DNA from: Anodontia alba
Lineage: Eukaryota > Mollusca > Bivalvia > Lucinida > Lucinidae
Direction: 5' to 3'
Assembly (NCBI GenBank): GCA_964016985.1
Contig: OZ024821.1
Location: forward strand, 91,068,093 to 91,132,092
Length of the DNA stretch: 64,000 nt
The notes beneath the pieces are model-generated. The model had not been told where the DNA came from. It did no database searches and saw only the letters and a program-made list of their open reading frames with translations. Within the stretch, counting starts at the first letter, position 1; each line of letters opens with the position of its first letter. Positions 36,588-47,554 of this stretch are shown here, one piece after another. The position numbers and the translations under genes were made by a program.

Positions 36588-38033
36588 CTGCAGAACCAAA
36601 AAGTCTTTTCTAATTAAAACACTTAAACTTTTACCACAATCTGGAAAAACCTCGCAGATGTCGACATAATGATATTTTTTTCTTTCCAAAAAAAGAAGGC
36701 AGGACATTTCAAACACGTAAACTCTTTTGGAGACGAATGAAATGTCAAACCCCATTTTTACTTGAGGGGTAAGCATGGGGTGGAATATAAAACCATTTTA
36801 AAAATGCAATCTGTTAATATTAAATACAGCATGCAAAGGGTTGAATTCTAGAGCAATCAGACACAGGGATGGAATTAGAAGACATTTAAATCATAAATGT
36901 AATTTGCAACATACAATTTGTGTCTCCTTCCAGGGGAATTCTACCACTGCCAGCAGGGCTTCAGATAAATATTTATCCAGTCATGAGAAAAGGACCCAAC
37001 TGCATATGCAAAGAAAGCCCAGATCTGCCTGCACATTTGCAGAGTCTAACTGGGGCATTTCTGTTTACTTACAGAATCATTAGCTACAGTAAATATATTC
37101 TACCAACAGCAAAGACCCTGACCAGACAGTGTAGATGTGCAGGCTGGTCTGGATCCTGACTGTTCAAATATGACATTGGCTCTCTTCTAATATTTTATGT
37201 CATTGTGAATCCATCTATGCAAACATATGTTCTAGGAACTCATCATTCTTAAGTGGAATAAATACACTGCCAAAGGGAAACAAGACACCCATGGGCCACT
37301 ATTTGCTCACCAGAGTAAATCTGCAGATGCCATGCAACATTCATCCAATACTGCCATAGCTAGGACAGAAATTTGATAGCGCCATAAAAAGGTCAAAGGG
37401 CATCCTAGGACCATTATTTGAACAAACTTGGTAGACCTTGCATCTATGATGCCATATACAAAGATTCATCCACAAAGCTTTCTTGGTTCTGAAGAAGATT
37501 TTTAAATGGTTTTAACCATATCTGGGCATGGTGGCCATCTTATTCAATAGTGCAGAACCACTTGCACAAACTGACAATACCCCTTTGACAGAAGATCCCA
37601 TGTGAAATCTGATGAAAATTGCTCAAGCAGTTTCAGAGTAGAAGACATTTAAAGATTACACCATTTTATACATGTATATAGCCCAGGGGCAAAGGCAGAC
37701 AAACTCCAGGGGATAAAATTTTGATTGTAACTTAAAGGTTTTACTACTTTAATCATACATTGGAAGATACAGCCATTAGTCTTTAATACATATTGAGGAA
37801 ATGGTTTTCCAACATTTTGTATGGGGACACAAAATTGTCTTTGCCATTAAAAGATCAAAGGTCATCCTAGGATCATCATCTCAACAAACTTGGTAGACCT
37901 TGAGTGCCTAATGCTATATACAAAGATTCAGCCTCAAAGCTTTCATGGTTCTGGAGAAGAAGATTTTTAGGTGTTTTTTACCTTATATGGGCATGGCAGT
38001 TTCAGAGAAGTTTAAACATTACATGATATTATA

Positions 38034-39677
38034 CCGTATTAATCCGCCTGTAAGACGGGGATTTTTCCCCAAAAAAAGCCCCCAAAAATCCAGACCCGTC
38101 TTATAATCGAGGTCTTTGGCCATATCGGTATTTTCGGCAAAGTCCGGTGGTGCCACGTGGTCACGGAAAATGCCGATCTTCGAAACCGGTAGAAGGATAT
38201 AATGTTTACCTTCGTCCCTTGATAGAAATAGCAGCAAGGTAATTTTTTAGGTGAAGTACCGAATTTTTCTGTGTATTACTCGCACCCGTGTATAACACGC
38301 ACTGAATATTTGCTAAATAGTTTTGAAATAAAAAAAAGATGTTCCTATGTAAAACACAAAGAATTTATCCGTGCATTATTTACTAAGTTACCAGATACTA
38401 AGTGTGTCAAATTTCACTAGGATTGAGTTGAAAATGGCCGAATTCGGAAGGTTTAGAGTAGAAACAGGCCGAATTTACGATAATGCTAACTGAATTTTCA
38501 TTGTGCAGCTCTGTTACCATGGGCCTCAGGCAACTTGATGTAGTGTAAGCAGTTCTTTGCTTCCCCACTGCAGACGCTATGACAATAAAAATGTAGTTAT
38601 TTCTTTTGTGTTCTCATAATTAACACCTTCTTTGTGTCACTTTGTGTCACTTTCTTAACTGAGACGTGAAATTATCAACTCAGTGCCTCAGGGCAATGCA
38701 AACAACAACTAAAGTCGACTAGTTGTCATTCTGACTGCCAATTAACCAATTAAGTGCACAGATGTACGCTGGTAGTTTTTTTTTCTTTATCATAAACATT
38801 GTTTATTTCAAACAATTTTTTTGGTAAGTTGGAAGAAAAGTTAAAAAAAAAAAAAAGAAAGATAAACATATGGTAAGAAAATAAAAGATAAAATGCAAAT
38901 GACCGATCTACCTACCTCAAAAGCCCAGTTGGTTTTGTTTATTATCAATAATTTTAATAATTGCAAAAAATTAAATACTTTTTTATTTTTTCAATGTATG
39001 ATCGTTTGTGCCAATATTTATGTTCTACCAAATTTATTTCCTATTTTGAACTACAATAAATCAGTTGTGCAGGCTGATTTATTCAAGTTACGGTGTGAGA
39101 CTTGTCAAAGTCTGGTAATCAATACAGATTCATATGCATATGCCTGTTTGAGTAGTTTCCCTTTGAAGAGATCACATGATCAGCAAAATAAAAAAGCGTA
39201 AACAAAAAGAGCATGGACATGTAAAGGATATCAAATTACTGCAAATCAGATGGAGTTGCTTGTTTTGAGCTGACAGAACCATGGTATGGGCGAGATAGGT
39301 ATAAAAAATCATGAATATCTCATAGCAATCATTCTATTTCGCATTTTTACCGGGCGATCGTGAATGTCATGAGTTTCTTGGCGATTTCTGTCCCGATTTT
39401 GGTGTTCCTATAAATAATACACATCGGATTTTTATAAACTTTTTCTGGGTAAATAAGGTGCGTGTTATACACAGTTAAATATGGTATGCATGCTTGTAAG
39501 TGGTGTTGGAAGTTTTTTTAATTGTACTTTAGGAATTTCTGAGTGGCAGGGAATATCTCCGACAGGCGACTTTTTTAACCCGTCTTATAATTAAGTTAAA
39601 ACAAAATCCTGCCTGGGAAGGGCCCAAAAACAGCCCCCGTCTTATAAACAAATCGTCTTATAGGCGGATTAATACGG
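38034..39677. mobile_element. TIR transposon remnant N1, TA target site
   Basis: Ends CCGTATTAATCCGCCTGTAA and the complement of ...AGGCGGATTAATACGG, flanked by TA on both sides. Tc1/mariner/pogo-type elements use TA. No transposase frame remains, and a second element (38259-39484) occupies most of it. Confidence 0.75.
38259..39484. mobile_element. TIR transposon N2 nested in N1
   Basis: Left CCGAATTTTTCTGTGTATTA and right end complement CCATATTTAACTGTGTATAA share about 21 of 28 bases, and CGCACC follows in both. TA flanks both sides. A 102-codon ORF at 38893-39201 has no recognised motif and I do not call it a gene. Confidence 0.65.
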
Positions 39678-40140
39678 TACATGTATATAGCCCAGGTGCA
39701 AGGGTGGATAACTTCTGGAAGACAATATTTTTATTGTACGGTAACTAAAATGTTTTACATTGTAAATTTCAGCCATTCATTTTAATATATTTTAAGAAAA
39801 TGATTTTTCAACATTTTCCCAGTACAAAAGTATGGAGATGCAAATCTGACCTTGCTGTAAAAAGGTCAAAGCTCATCCTAGGACCATCATTTGAACAAAC
39901 TTGGTTAACCTTGAGTCCCAAATGCTGTATACCAAGATTCAGCCTCAAAGCTTTCTTGGTTCTGGAGAAGCAGATTTTTAAGTGTTTTTTTTACCATATA
40001 TGGGCATGTTAGCCATTTTGTTCAATGGTGCATAAATATTTAAAAAACTAACAACCCCATCAACAGAAAGCTCCATGTGAAATCTAGTAAAATTGGTCAA
40101 GCTGTTTCAGAGATGAAGAGGTTTAAAGATTAAACAATTC

Positions 40141-40166
40141 TATATATATATATATATATATATATA
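40141..40166. repeat. (TA)n microsatellite
   Basis: Thirteen TA units. Confidence 0.95.
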
Positions 40167-40940
40167 GCCCAGGGGCAAGGGCAAGGGTAGATAATCCCAG
40201 GGGACAAAATTTTGAATGTAAATAAAAGGGTTTGCTACTTTGATCATACATTGTAAGTTTCAGCCATTAGTTTTTAATACATTTTGAGAAAATGATTTTT
40301 CAATATTTTACCTATACAAATGCAAAAGGATGCAAATTTGACCTTGCCATAAAAAGGTCAAAGGTCAACCTGGTGTCATCATTTGAAACAAATTTGGTAG
40401 ACCCTGAGCCCCCAATGCTATATATCATAGTTCAGCCTCAAAGCTTTCTGGGTTCAAATTTTCAATTCCCCTTTGACAGAATGCTCCACATGAAATTAGA
40501 AGAAAATTGGCCCAGGGAGTTTTAGAGGAGAAGTCATTAAAACGTGTGGATGGACAAAGGATGGATGGAGGGATGGATGACAGACGGGGAGTGATCACAT
40601 TAGCTCATCCTGAGCCTTCTGCTTCTGAGGGGGGTGCGGGGAGGGGGGGTGGGGGGAGCTACTCTTAAAGGAAAGAATTTGCACCATCTGGCAGCAAATT
40701 CTTTACTTTAAGAGTAGCCCCAACATTTGAAAGTTTTTAAATATGGAGAAAACGTCATGTCTATGAAAGTTGTCTCCCTTTCAAAGTGGCCGAAGAAATT
40801 ACAGGTATATCCATTCACATTGATGTGATACAAGCACACAAAGGAAAGAATACATCTGACTGGCTTGTCTTGATCTTAACAGAGTTGATCGGGCTGTTCA
40901 ACTCCAAACCAACCAACAGTATCTCAAAACGAGTCTTTAA

Positions 40941-41146
40941 CCCTTGTCCTGCTGAACCTGGATATACCGTATCTTTGCAAACAGTGTAGATCCAGATCAG
41001 TTGGCTTCAGAAGTAGCCAATTGATCTGGACCTGCACTGTTTGTCATTAAGTATTTGAATTTGTTTGAACAATTTGAATCAAGTGTTCTGATTTGCTGAA
41101 AATTAGAAGTGGGTGTGGCATTTTAATTTATTCAGCATGACAAGGG
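40941..41146 (+). mobile_element. Hairpin MITE family A
   Basis: TTAA-CCCTTGTCCTGCTGAA ... TCAGCATGACAAGGG-TTAA. Confidence 0.88.
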
Positions 41147-41175
41147 TTAATTTACCCTCATTCTAGCTAAATGTA

Positions 41176-41399
41176 CTGTCAAAAATATGATGTGGAATGT
41201 AACAGACATATGCAAACAGCACTCAGGTCAGCCTGCACATCCTTGCACTCTGATAAAGGCATTCTGTGTTCTTGGACACCTTCTACAGTATCCAGTGACT
41301 CTGTAAGTGGATAAAGAATGTCCTATGAGAATGTGGAGGCTGATCTGGGCCTTTACTGTTTGCATATGTCTGTTACATTCCACATCATATTTTTGACAG
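41176..41399. mobile_element. Foldback element with perfect 44-bp arms
   Basis: CTGTCAAAAATATGATGTGG at 41176 and its complement ending at 41399 pair perfectly over 44 bp. The interior carries the CAGCCTGCACATCC / GGCTGATCTGGG motif common here. The flank 41400-41483 is the right part of a family A copy, so this element or a deletion removed that copy's left part. Confidence 0.85.
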
Positions 41400-41487
41400 T
41401 GAATGTGAAGTAATCTGATTGGCTTTCGGTCGCTTACAATTAGAAGTGGGTGTGGCATCTTAATTTATTCAGCATGACAAATGTTAA

Positions 41488-41693
41488 CCCTTGTCCTGCT
41501 GAACCCGGATATACCCTGCCTTTGCAAACAGTGTAGATCCAGATCAGTTGGCTTCTTAAGAAGCCAACTGATCTGGATCTGCACTGTTTGCCATTAAGTA
41601 TGTAAATTTATAGCAGCAATCCAGATCAAGTAATCTGATTGGCTGAAAATTAAAAGTGGGCTTGGCATCTTAATTTATTCAGCAGGACAAGGG
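41488..41693 (+). mobile_element. Hairpin MITE family A
   Basis: TTAA-CCCTTGTCCTGCTGAA ... TCAGCAGGACAAGGG-TTAA. Hairpin centre GGCTTCTTAAGAAGCC is a perfect palindrome. Use as the family reference. Confidence 0.92.
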
Positions 41694-42169
41694 TTAAGAA
41701 ACCTTCAAATAAATGTATCTTGTGAAATGAAAAGGATGTAGCTAATAGTAGCTCAAGATAAGAGAACTATCCAGATACATGCTTTTTTGTCCCGTTGAAA
41801 AAAGCACCTGATCTAGAGCTATGCAGCTTATTCCAGAACAATGATTGCATCAATACAATCTGATCAGGGTCTTTCCTTTTTGCTAATATATTCATCAGTA
41901 TCCAGGTTATTTTCCAGACAAACAACAACCACCTTAATCATCTATGATGATCAGGGCCTTGACTTTTCAAGCACATGTTATGCCCAACCCCCACTCAGCC
42001 CCCATCCACAACCCCAGCCCCCACCCCATTTTTTTTACACTGCCTATCTCAAATACGAATCAGCGCACGACAAAACCAACAAATGGCATGTGCATCCAGT
42101 GAAGACTCAGATCAGCCTGTGCATCCACCCAGTCTGATCAGTCTTTGCTGTGCACTCAGTGGGTAGCTA

Positions 42170-43140
42170 AGGATCAAGCTGATCTCTTTGTTGGGGGGCA
42201 CATACCATTTTGTTGTTATGCCCTGACTGTATAACCCTCTGGACTTTTTGATAAAAATTAAGAAACTGAAGATTCAAAGCTCAAGAAAGGTTTGTGAAAA
42301 ATAAACTTTTTTGACTGGCAACTTGATATTATTGTGCTTCAGTGATCCCTTTACCTTGAATTATGACTTATAATCTTAGAATCTCAGAAGAATTTGGCAA
42401 AAATAGAAATTAAATTTTATAATTAATGCTATCAAAGAAATTATTACCAAAAATACAAACTACATAATATTCATATAAAGTTTTATAAACCTGAATTTTG
42501 TTAAAAAAAATATCATTATAAAGATTTAAAAAGTCAGTCACAATCCTTCCCTAATTTTGTTTCTCAATACATCTTCATTTTTTTTTTTATTTTTCCTACG
42601 GTTTTATGAAGCCTAATTTCGCATGTGTTGTTTGCACCAAGTTAACCGCCCCTAATCAGAGCCAAATATTCCCCTATAATAGAGCCGATAATAGCTACAG
42701 AATTTGGTACAATAGAAGCAATCATGTTTCCAGCCATGAAATATTCATATAATAATTGTCTTCACACAGCAGTCCTAAAAAGATGTGAAACTCTGCAGTA
42801 TGGGAAATCAAATGAGCAGGGTAGCAGTAAAACGGACATGGCTTATGTGCAAACAGTGAAGGTTTTGATCAGCCTGCACATTTGTGCAGGCTGATCAGAA
42901 TATTCATGGTTTGCATGAGCAACTCACACACCATAATAATTCCATTTGGTGGACAAACAGACTCTGATCAGAGTGCAGATGTGCAGGCTGACCTAAGCCT
43001 TTGCTGTTTTTACATGCAATATTGTTTGTTATGCTATGATCAGAATCAAATAAGGAAGCAAAGCTATGAAAAAGCCTACATTTTTTCTGCATCTAAACAG
43101 GGAAGCACCTGTCCAGCCTGATCATATGTACAGTCCAGCC
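42170..43140. other. Gene-free intron stretch
   Basis: Mostly unique AT-rich DNA. A short hairpin TGATCAGCCTGCACATTTGT... lies at about 42868-42899 and related fragments near 42975 and 43110. No exon-like segment seen. Confidence 0.5.
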
Positions 43141-43352
43141 AAGGCTGCCATTGGTCACTTACAATGTCTTTAACATGAACATCAGCATTCTTGATTAGAC
43201 TATATTAATGTACAATTTGATCAGCATGTTTTGCATTGTATATGGGAAATGCTTATTTTCTACAGTGGGTTTTTGGAATGGTTCTCCATGTCATTCTGGT
43301 GTTCTTTAATCAATATTTTGACAGAAACAAATGACCAGTCTGGACAATTTAC

Positions 43353-43422
43353 GGGTCATCAGCGTTTCTTGAATGCTCTGACAGCTCCTAGAAATATCAG
43401 GAGAAAAACCAATGACATGGTT
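43353..43422 (-). CDS. Probable upstream exon of the host gene
   Basis: Acceptor TGCATTACATTTCAG and donor ACCC|GTAAATTG. It codes NHVIGFSPDISRSCQSIQET then LMT. It starts in phase 0, matching 46773-46811, and leaves one C that joins 36509-36587. Confidence 0.6.
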
Positions 43423-43569
43423 CTGAAATGTAATGCAGCAGGATAAAAGGATCCTCACTCTTCACATATGATATACTGACTCTTTTGTCATATTTCTGGT
43501 CGCTGTTTTATTTATCAATACAAACATATGTTCTGGGAATCATCATTCTTAAGGGGAGTGAATAAACCT

Positions 43570-43760
43570 CCAAGGAAAATAACTCTGACATCAAAATATT
43601 TATCTTCCTGACTGCTGGGGGCTACTCTGGGAGCCAATTCTTTCCTTTAATATATAAGAGCAGTCTCCACTTTTGAAAGGTTTCAACTACTAGGGAGTCA
43701 AACTCCTATCTAAAGAAGTTGTATCCTTTTGCAAAATGACTTTTCAGGTGTATCCATTCA
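43570..43760. repeat. Dispersed repeat K copy
   Basis: AAATAACTCTGACATCAAAA ... TTGTATCCTTTTGC. Confidence 0.55.
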
Positions 43761-43783
43761 TATTGCTTAAAGAATGTTTTAAC

Positions 43784-43994
43784 CCTTGTCATGGTGAATA
43801 CGAGTAAATTAAGATGCCACACTCACTTCTCATTTTTAGCCAATCAGATTACTTGATCCAGGTTTTTGATAGAAATTCACATATTTAATGACAAACAATG
43901 CAGATCCAGATCAGATGGCTTCTTCAGAAGCCAACTGATCTGGATCTACATTGTTTGCAAAGGAAGAACATATCCAGGTTCAGCAGGACTGGGG
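43784..43994 (-). mobile_element. Hairpin MITE family A
   Basis: TTAA-CCCTTGTCATGGTGAA ... TTCAGCAGGACTGGGG-TTAA. Slightly diverged ends, core intact. Confidence 0.85.
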
Positions 43995-44607
43995 TTAAAA
44001 CTATTTGAGTCTGGTTTCTGGAGCCGATACCTCAAACAAGAAAAAAATGATACCATAGGTGATTTTTTTTTTTGTTTTGTCTTTAAATCTGTGGATTTTG
44101 GATAAAATAAGGAATTATATCCACACTTCTACTACGGCAGATTAAAGTAGCAGCCATTTCCCACCAACCACCCAAAGCACTGATAAGCCCCTAAGCTGCT
44201 GAATCTGATATAGTCCTTGGCTGTCCAAAAGACCCCATTTTCTCTTGCTAATTCTGAAGCATTAATCAGAAATATTAATGAGATAGTTAGATATGCTAAA
44301 TCACCAAAGACAATATGTTTAACCACTGCTGTAGTAACTTAGTCACAGAGCTATGACAAAGAAACTGAGCCATAATAAATTATTTTAATGCACTGAGTAT
44401 GACAAAAACACTGGGAATCAATAACTTAATGCTGTCAATATTCACAGTCTGATCAATTAATGGTCATCTGGCCATCTGGAAACAATGACCAATCAGAAAT
44501 ATTGGAATATGTCTATGCAGTCTCCAGTACCATTTGTCATACCAGTCAACCTCCTCTGGGATTAACTGACACACTAAGAGAAAACAGGCCTTCTAACAAA
44601 TAAGTCT

Positions 44608-44884
44608 CATTACGAAAACACGTCTATCCAAATATATTGAAAATTTCACCACCAAAAACTGAAAGTTTTCAGATAAAAATTCTGATATTTTTCACATTTC
44701 TGCTCAAAACATGAATTGTGGGTACTAATTAGAACTACCTCATTGAGGCAGTTCTAATGAGTACCCACAATCTATGTTTTTATGCAGAAATAAGAAAAAT
44801 AATGTATACCCTGTAAACCCCAGTTTTACTATATAAAAGTGGGGTTTAAGGGGGTCAACATTATATAGGCATGTTTTCGTGATG
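44608..44884. mobile_element. Hairpin MITE family E, full copy
   Basis: CATTACGAAAACACGTCTAT ... ATAGGCATGTTTTCGTGATG; core ATTGTGGGTACTAATTAGAA. Confidence 0.82.
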
Positions 44885-45572
44885 TACTCTGCTTTCAACA
44901 TCTTTCAGAAAGTCCTTTTTTTGCATGCCTGTTTACTCTGAAGAAGTAAATTTGTAAACTTTTGTCATGATCCAATACATAACCTTTTGTCATAACTGTT
45001 TATGCACTAGAAGTTTTATCAACAGCTTTTTTAAAAAAATAAAAATATTGTTACTTGTTTCCATAAGTGAAAATGGCTGTAAATTATGCAACTGTCAAAA
45101 GAGTATGTACATTTGAGACAAGTTTCCAACAAGTAACACTTGTTCAAAATTTCTGAAATTTTCACACTACTGTTGAAACATCAATAATTAACAATACTTT
45201 AAGATACTCAACAACCAGTGGAGAAAAGCAATAAATATATTTTCCAATATATAAAAATTTAAAAAATTCACTTAACTACAGAAATTGCATAGGTAAGGCC
45301 AATTTCTGGTCATAAGTGTTATTTTTAGGGTAAATATTTGAGAAGCACAGATCTGAAATAGAAAAGACAAATGGCTTCTACAAAGATATGGTGAGTCAGT
45401 TTTTTTGTGTGTTTTTTTCATTTCAAATAAAGTGCCAAGCCAAAAAAAACATCTTTCCAAGTGGTATCGAAAAGACTGTATGTCCAGATAAAGGGAGTAT
45501 TCAGAGCCATACCTTGTTGGTACTCACTGGAATTGCCTCGAAGAGCTTCCCTATTATACCCCTGCTGAAAAC

Positions 45573-45848
45573 ACATTATGAGAACATACCTATACAAATA
45601 TATAGAAAATTTCAACTCCAAAAACTGAAAATTTTCAGTTAAAAAAAATGATATTTTTCATACTTCTGCTAAAAATAGTATAGATTGTGGGTACTCATTA
45701 GAACTGCCTCAGTGAGGCAGTTCTAACAAGTACCCACAATCTATGTTTTTGAGCAGAAATAAGAAAATTAATGTATACCCCTGTAAACCCCAGTTTTACT
45801 AAATAAAAGTGGGGTTTAAGGGGGCCAACATTATATAGGCATGTTTTT
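45573..45848. mobile_element. Hairpin MITE family E, full copy
   Basis: CATTATGAGAACATACCTAT ... TATATAGGCATGTTTTT; core arms perfect (GATTGTGGGTACTCATTAGA). Confidence 0.8.
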
Positions 45849-46562
45849 GGTGTGGTGTAAATGGTTCAGCTGCACAACTGTAGATGATTCCAACTGAAAA
45901 TTAATCTTTGTTGTTGTAGATATCACTAGTTTACTTAATATTATTTATGCAGACTGTAAATGTTTCAGCCACTGAATTGTATACGATTCATTTGATAATC
46001 TTACCGAAGATGGTTCGGTTTGTGTAGTGTAAATTATTCAGCTGGTGAACTATAGATGATTCACTTGATAACCTTACTAAAATATAGTGTAGCTCCTGTT
46101 CTTTGAGATAATGAGGCTATTCTGAATTATTTGAAAATAGAATGTCACTCAAGTCTTGCACTTGACTAGTTTGAAAATCAAATTACTGTACAGAATAAAA
46201 AAAAAAAAAAAAAAACCTCACTGGTTTCACTTTCTTTAATGTGTATGTGTGTGTGTATGTATATGTACGTGTGTGTTTTTGTTTTGTTTTTGCTTTCAAA
46301 AGGTCCATTTTCTCAGAACTGAATACACGGAATTGACAAGACAAAGCCAATGAATGCATAAAAGTCATGTTTAGATGCAAACTTGAAGATTACCATAAAT
46401 TAATACCACAAATATTGCCTTAATCTATAGCTTTGCTAACTTACTTTTGTATTGTACCAAGTTACTCAGCTCCTTCATGACAGATATTTCATATCAAGCA
46501 AACATTGCTGATTATTTTTATGTAAAAGAACACACTCATCACTAAATCTTAGTAAATATTAA

Positions 46563-46765
46563 CCCTTCTCTTGCTGAACACGACATGCCCTGTTAGCAAA
46601 CAGTGTAGATCCAGATCAGTTGGCTTCTGAAGAAGCCAACTGATCTGGATCTGCACTGTTTGCCATTAAGTATGTGAATTTATATCAACAACCACGATCA
46701 AGTAATCTGATTGGCTGAAAATTAGAAATGGGTGTGGCATCTTAATTTATTCAGCAGGACAAGGG
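46563..46765 (+). mobile_element. Hairpin MITE family A, next to an exon
   Basis: TTAA-CCCTTCTCTTGCTGAA ... TCAGCAGGACAAGGG-TTAA. Its right TTAA (46766-46769) lies within bases +4 to +7 of the proposed intron that follows exon 46773-46811. Confidence 0.88.
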
Positions 46766-46772
46766 TTAAAAC

Positions 46773-46811
46773 CAATATCTCAGAATAAATCAGATCATAA
46801 ACAACTGCCTT
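46773..46811 (-). CDS. Probable upstream exon of the host gene (39 bp)
   Basis: Acceptor ACTATACTTCATTTCCAG and donor ATATTG|GTTTTA. It codes KAVVYDLIYSEIL, in phase 0 at both ends, matching its neighbours. The donor is weak and abuts a MITE. Confidence 0.5.
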
Positions 46812-47098
46812 CTGGAAATGAAGTATAGTTTAAATTATCTTAAAGAAAGACTACATCATCTGATAACTAAAAATTACATTTTGCCATGTCTTGTTAACAA
46901 TGTTCATAATCTATCCATCTTTTGGAACTTTACCTAAAGATAATCTTCATAAAATTACTTGTACACTAATAGCTTTAAATCTCAAATTTAAATGATAAGC
47001 AGATACCTGACCTGGTTCTATATGAGTATTGTCTTACTTTTCAATCTGGAGTTTTTGAAATTGTTCAGTAGTACAAATACACTAATGTTAAACCTTAA

Positions 47099-47301
47099 CC
47101 CTTCTCTTGCTGAACTCGACATGCCCTGTCTTAGCAAACAGTGTAGATCCAGATCAGTTGGCTTCTGAAGAAGCCAACTGATCTGGATCTGCACTGTTTG
47201 CCATAAAGTATGTGAATTTATATCAGCCATCTGGATCAAGTAATCTGATTGGCTGAAAATTAGAAGTGGGTGTGGCATCAATATATTCAGCATGATAAGG
47301 G
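47099..47301 (+). mobile_element. Hairpin MITE family A
   Basis: TTAA-CCCTTCTCTTGCTGAA ... TCAGCATGATAAGGG-TTAA. Shares the CTTCTC variant with 46563-46765, so the two may be sister copies. Confidence 0.87.
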
Positions 47302-47305
47302 TTAA

Positions 47306-47478
47306 AGCTCCAAAGCAACAGAAGACTACCTTCTGAAATATTTTTCTGAGAAGATATGGCTTGACTTTTCATGTGAATTATCCATAAATGAATCACATGA
47401 AATGTAAAGACTCATTTTCTCTCAAAAATAAAATATTTAAAACAATGTCTTCTGCTACAATTTTTGAATGGTGCTTTA
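47306..47478. mobile_element. Hairpin MITE family C, degraded
   Basis: GCTCCAAAGCAACAGAAGAC ... AATGGTGC-TTTAA. Core GACTTTTCATGTGAATTATC / GAATCACATGAAATG. Confidence 0.6.
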
Positions 47479-47554
47479 ACCTTCACCACTCTACTACTCA
47501 ACAGACAACAAACTAATGGTATTTTGTACTAGTGACCAGCCTTTAATTTCATTA

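Larger units (their letters stand above)
37280..40632. mobile_element. Pearl/Helitron-like element with tandem core, interrupted
   Basis: Three or more diverged units of about 300 bp (AAAGGTCAAAGGTCATCCTAG, TTGGTAGACCTTGAG, CATTCAGCCTCAAAGCTTTC, ATATAGCCCAGGGGCAAGG). The right end is a GGATGGA-type run followed by AGCTCATCCTGAGCC at about 40600. Units are split by the insertion at 38034-39677. Confidence 0.65.

Noticed and set aside
38893..39201. 102-codon ORF in nested element N2
   Set aside because: No transposase motif (no DDE, no helix-turn-helix), AT-rich composition, and no supporting context; probably chance.
38034..39677. Calling N1 a specific Tc1 or pogo subfamily
   Set aside because: Only TIR and TA duplication are visible; no transposase remains to classify it.
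41841..42166. Proline-rich plus-strand ORFs
   Set aside because: Caused by a C-rich, CCA-repeat-like stretch (about 41980-42030) beside repeat fragments; no domain.
44132..44326. Minus-strand 64-codon frame as a further host exon
   Set aside because: Possible AG/GT borders exist, but the phase does not fit either neighbouring exon and the sequence has no supporting pattern; left uncalled.
45272..45349. Exon-like segment with acceptor TCTTTTCTATTTCAG
   Set aside because: No acceptable donor in phase with the 43353-43422 exon; open frames are short.
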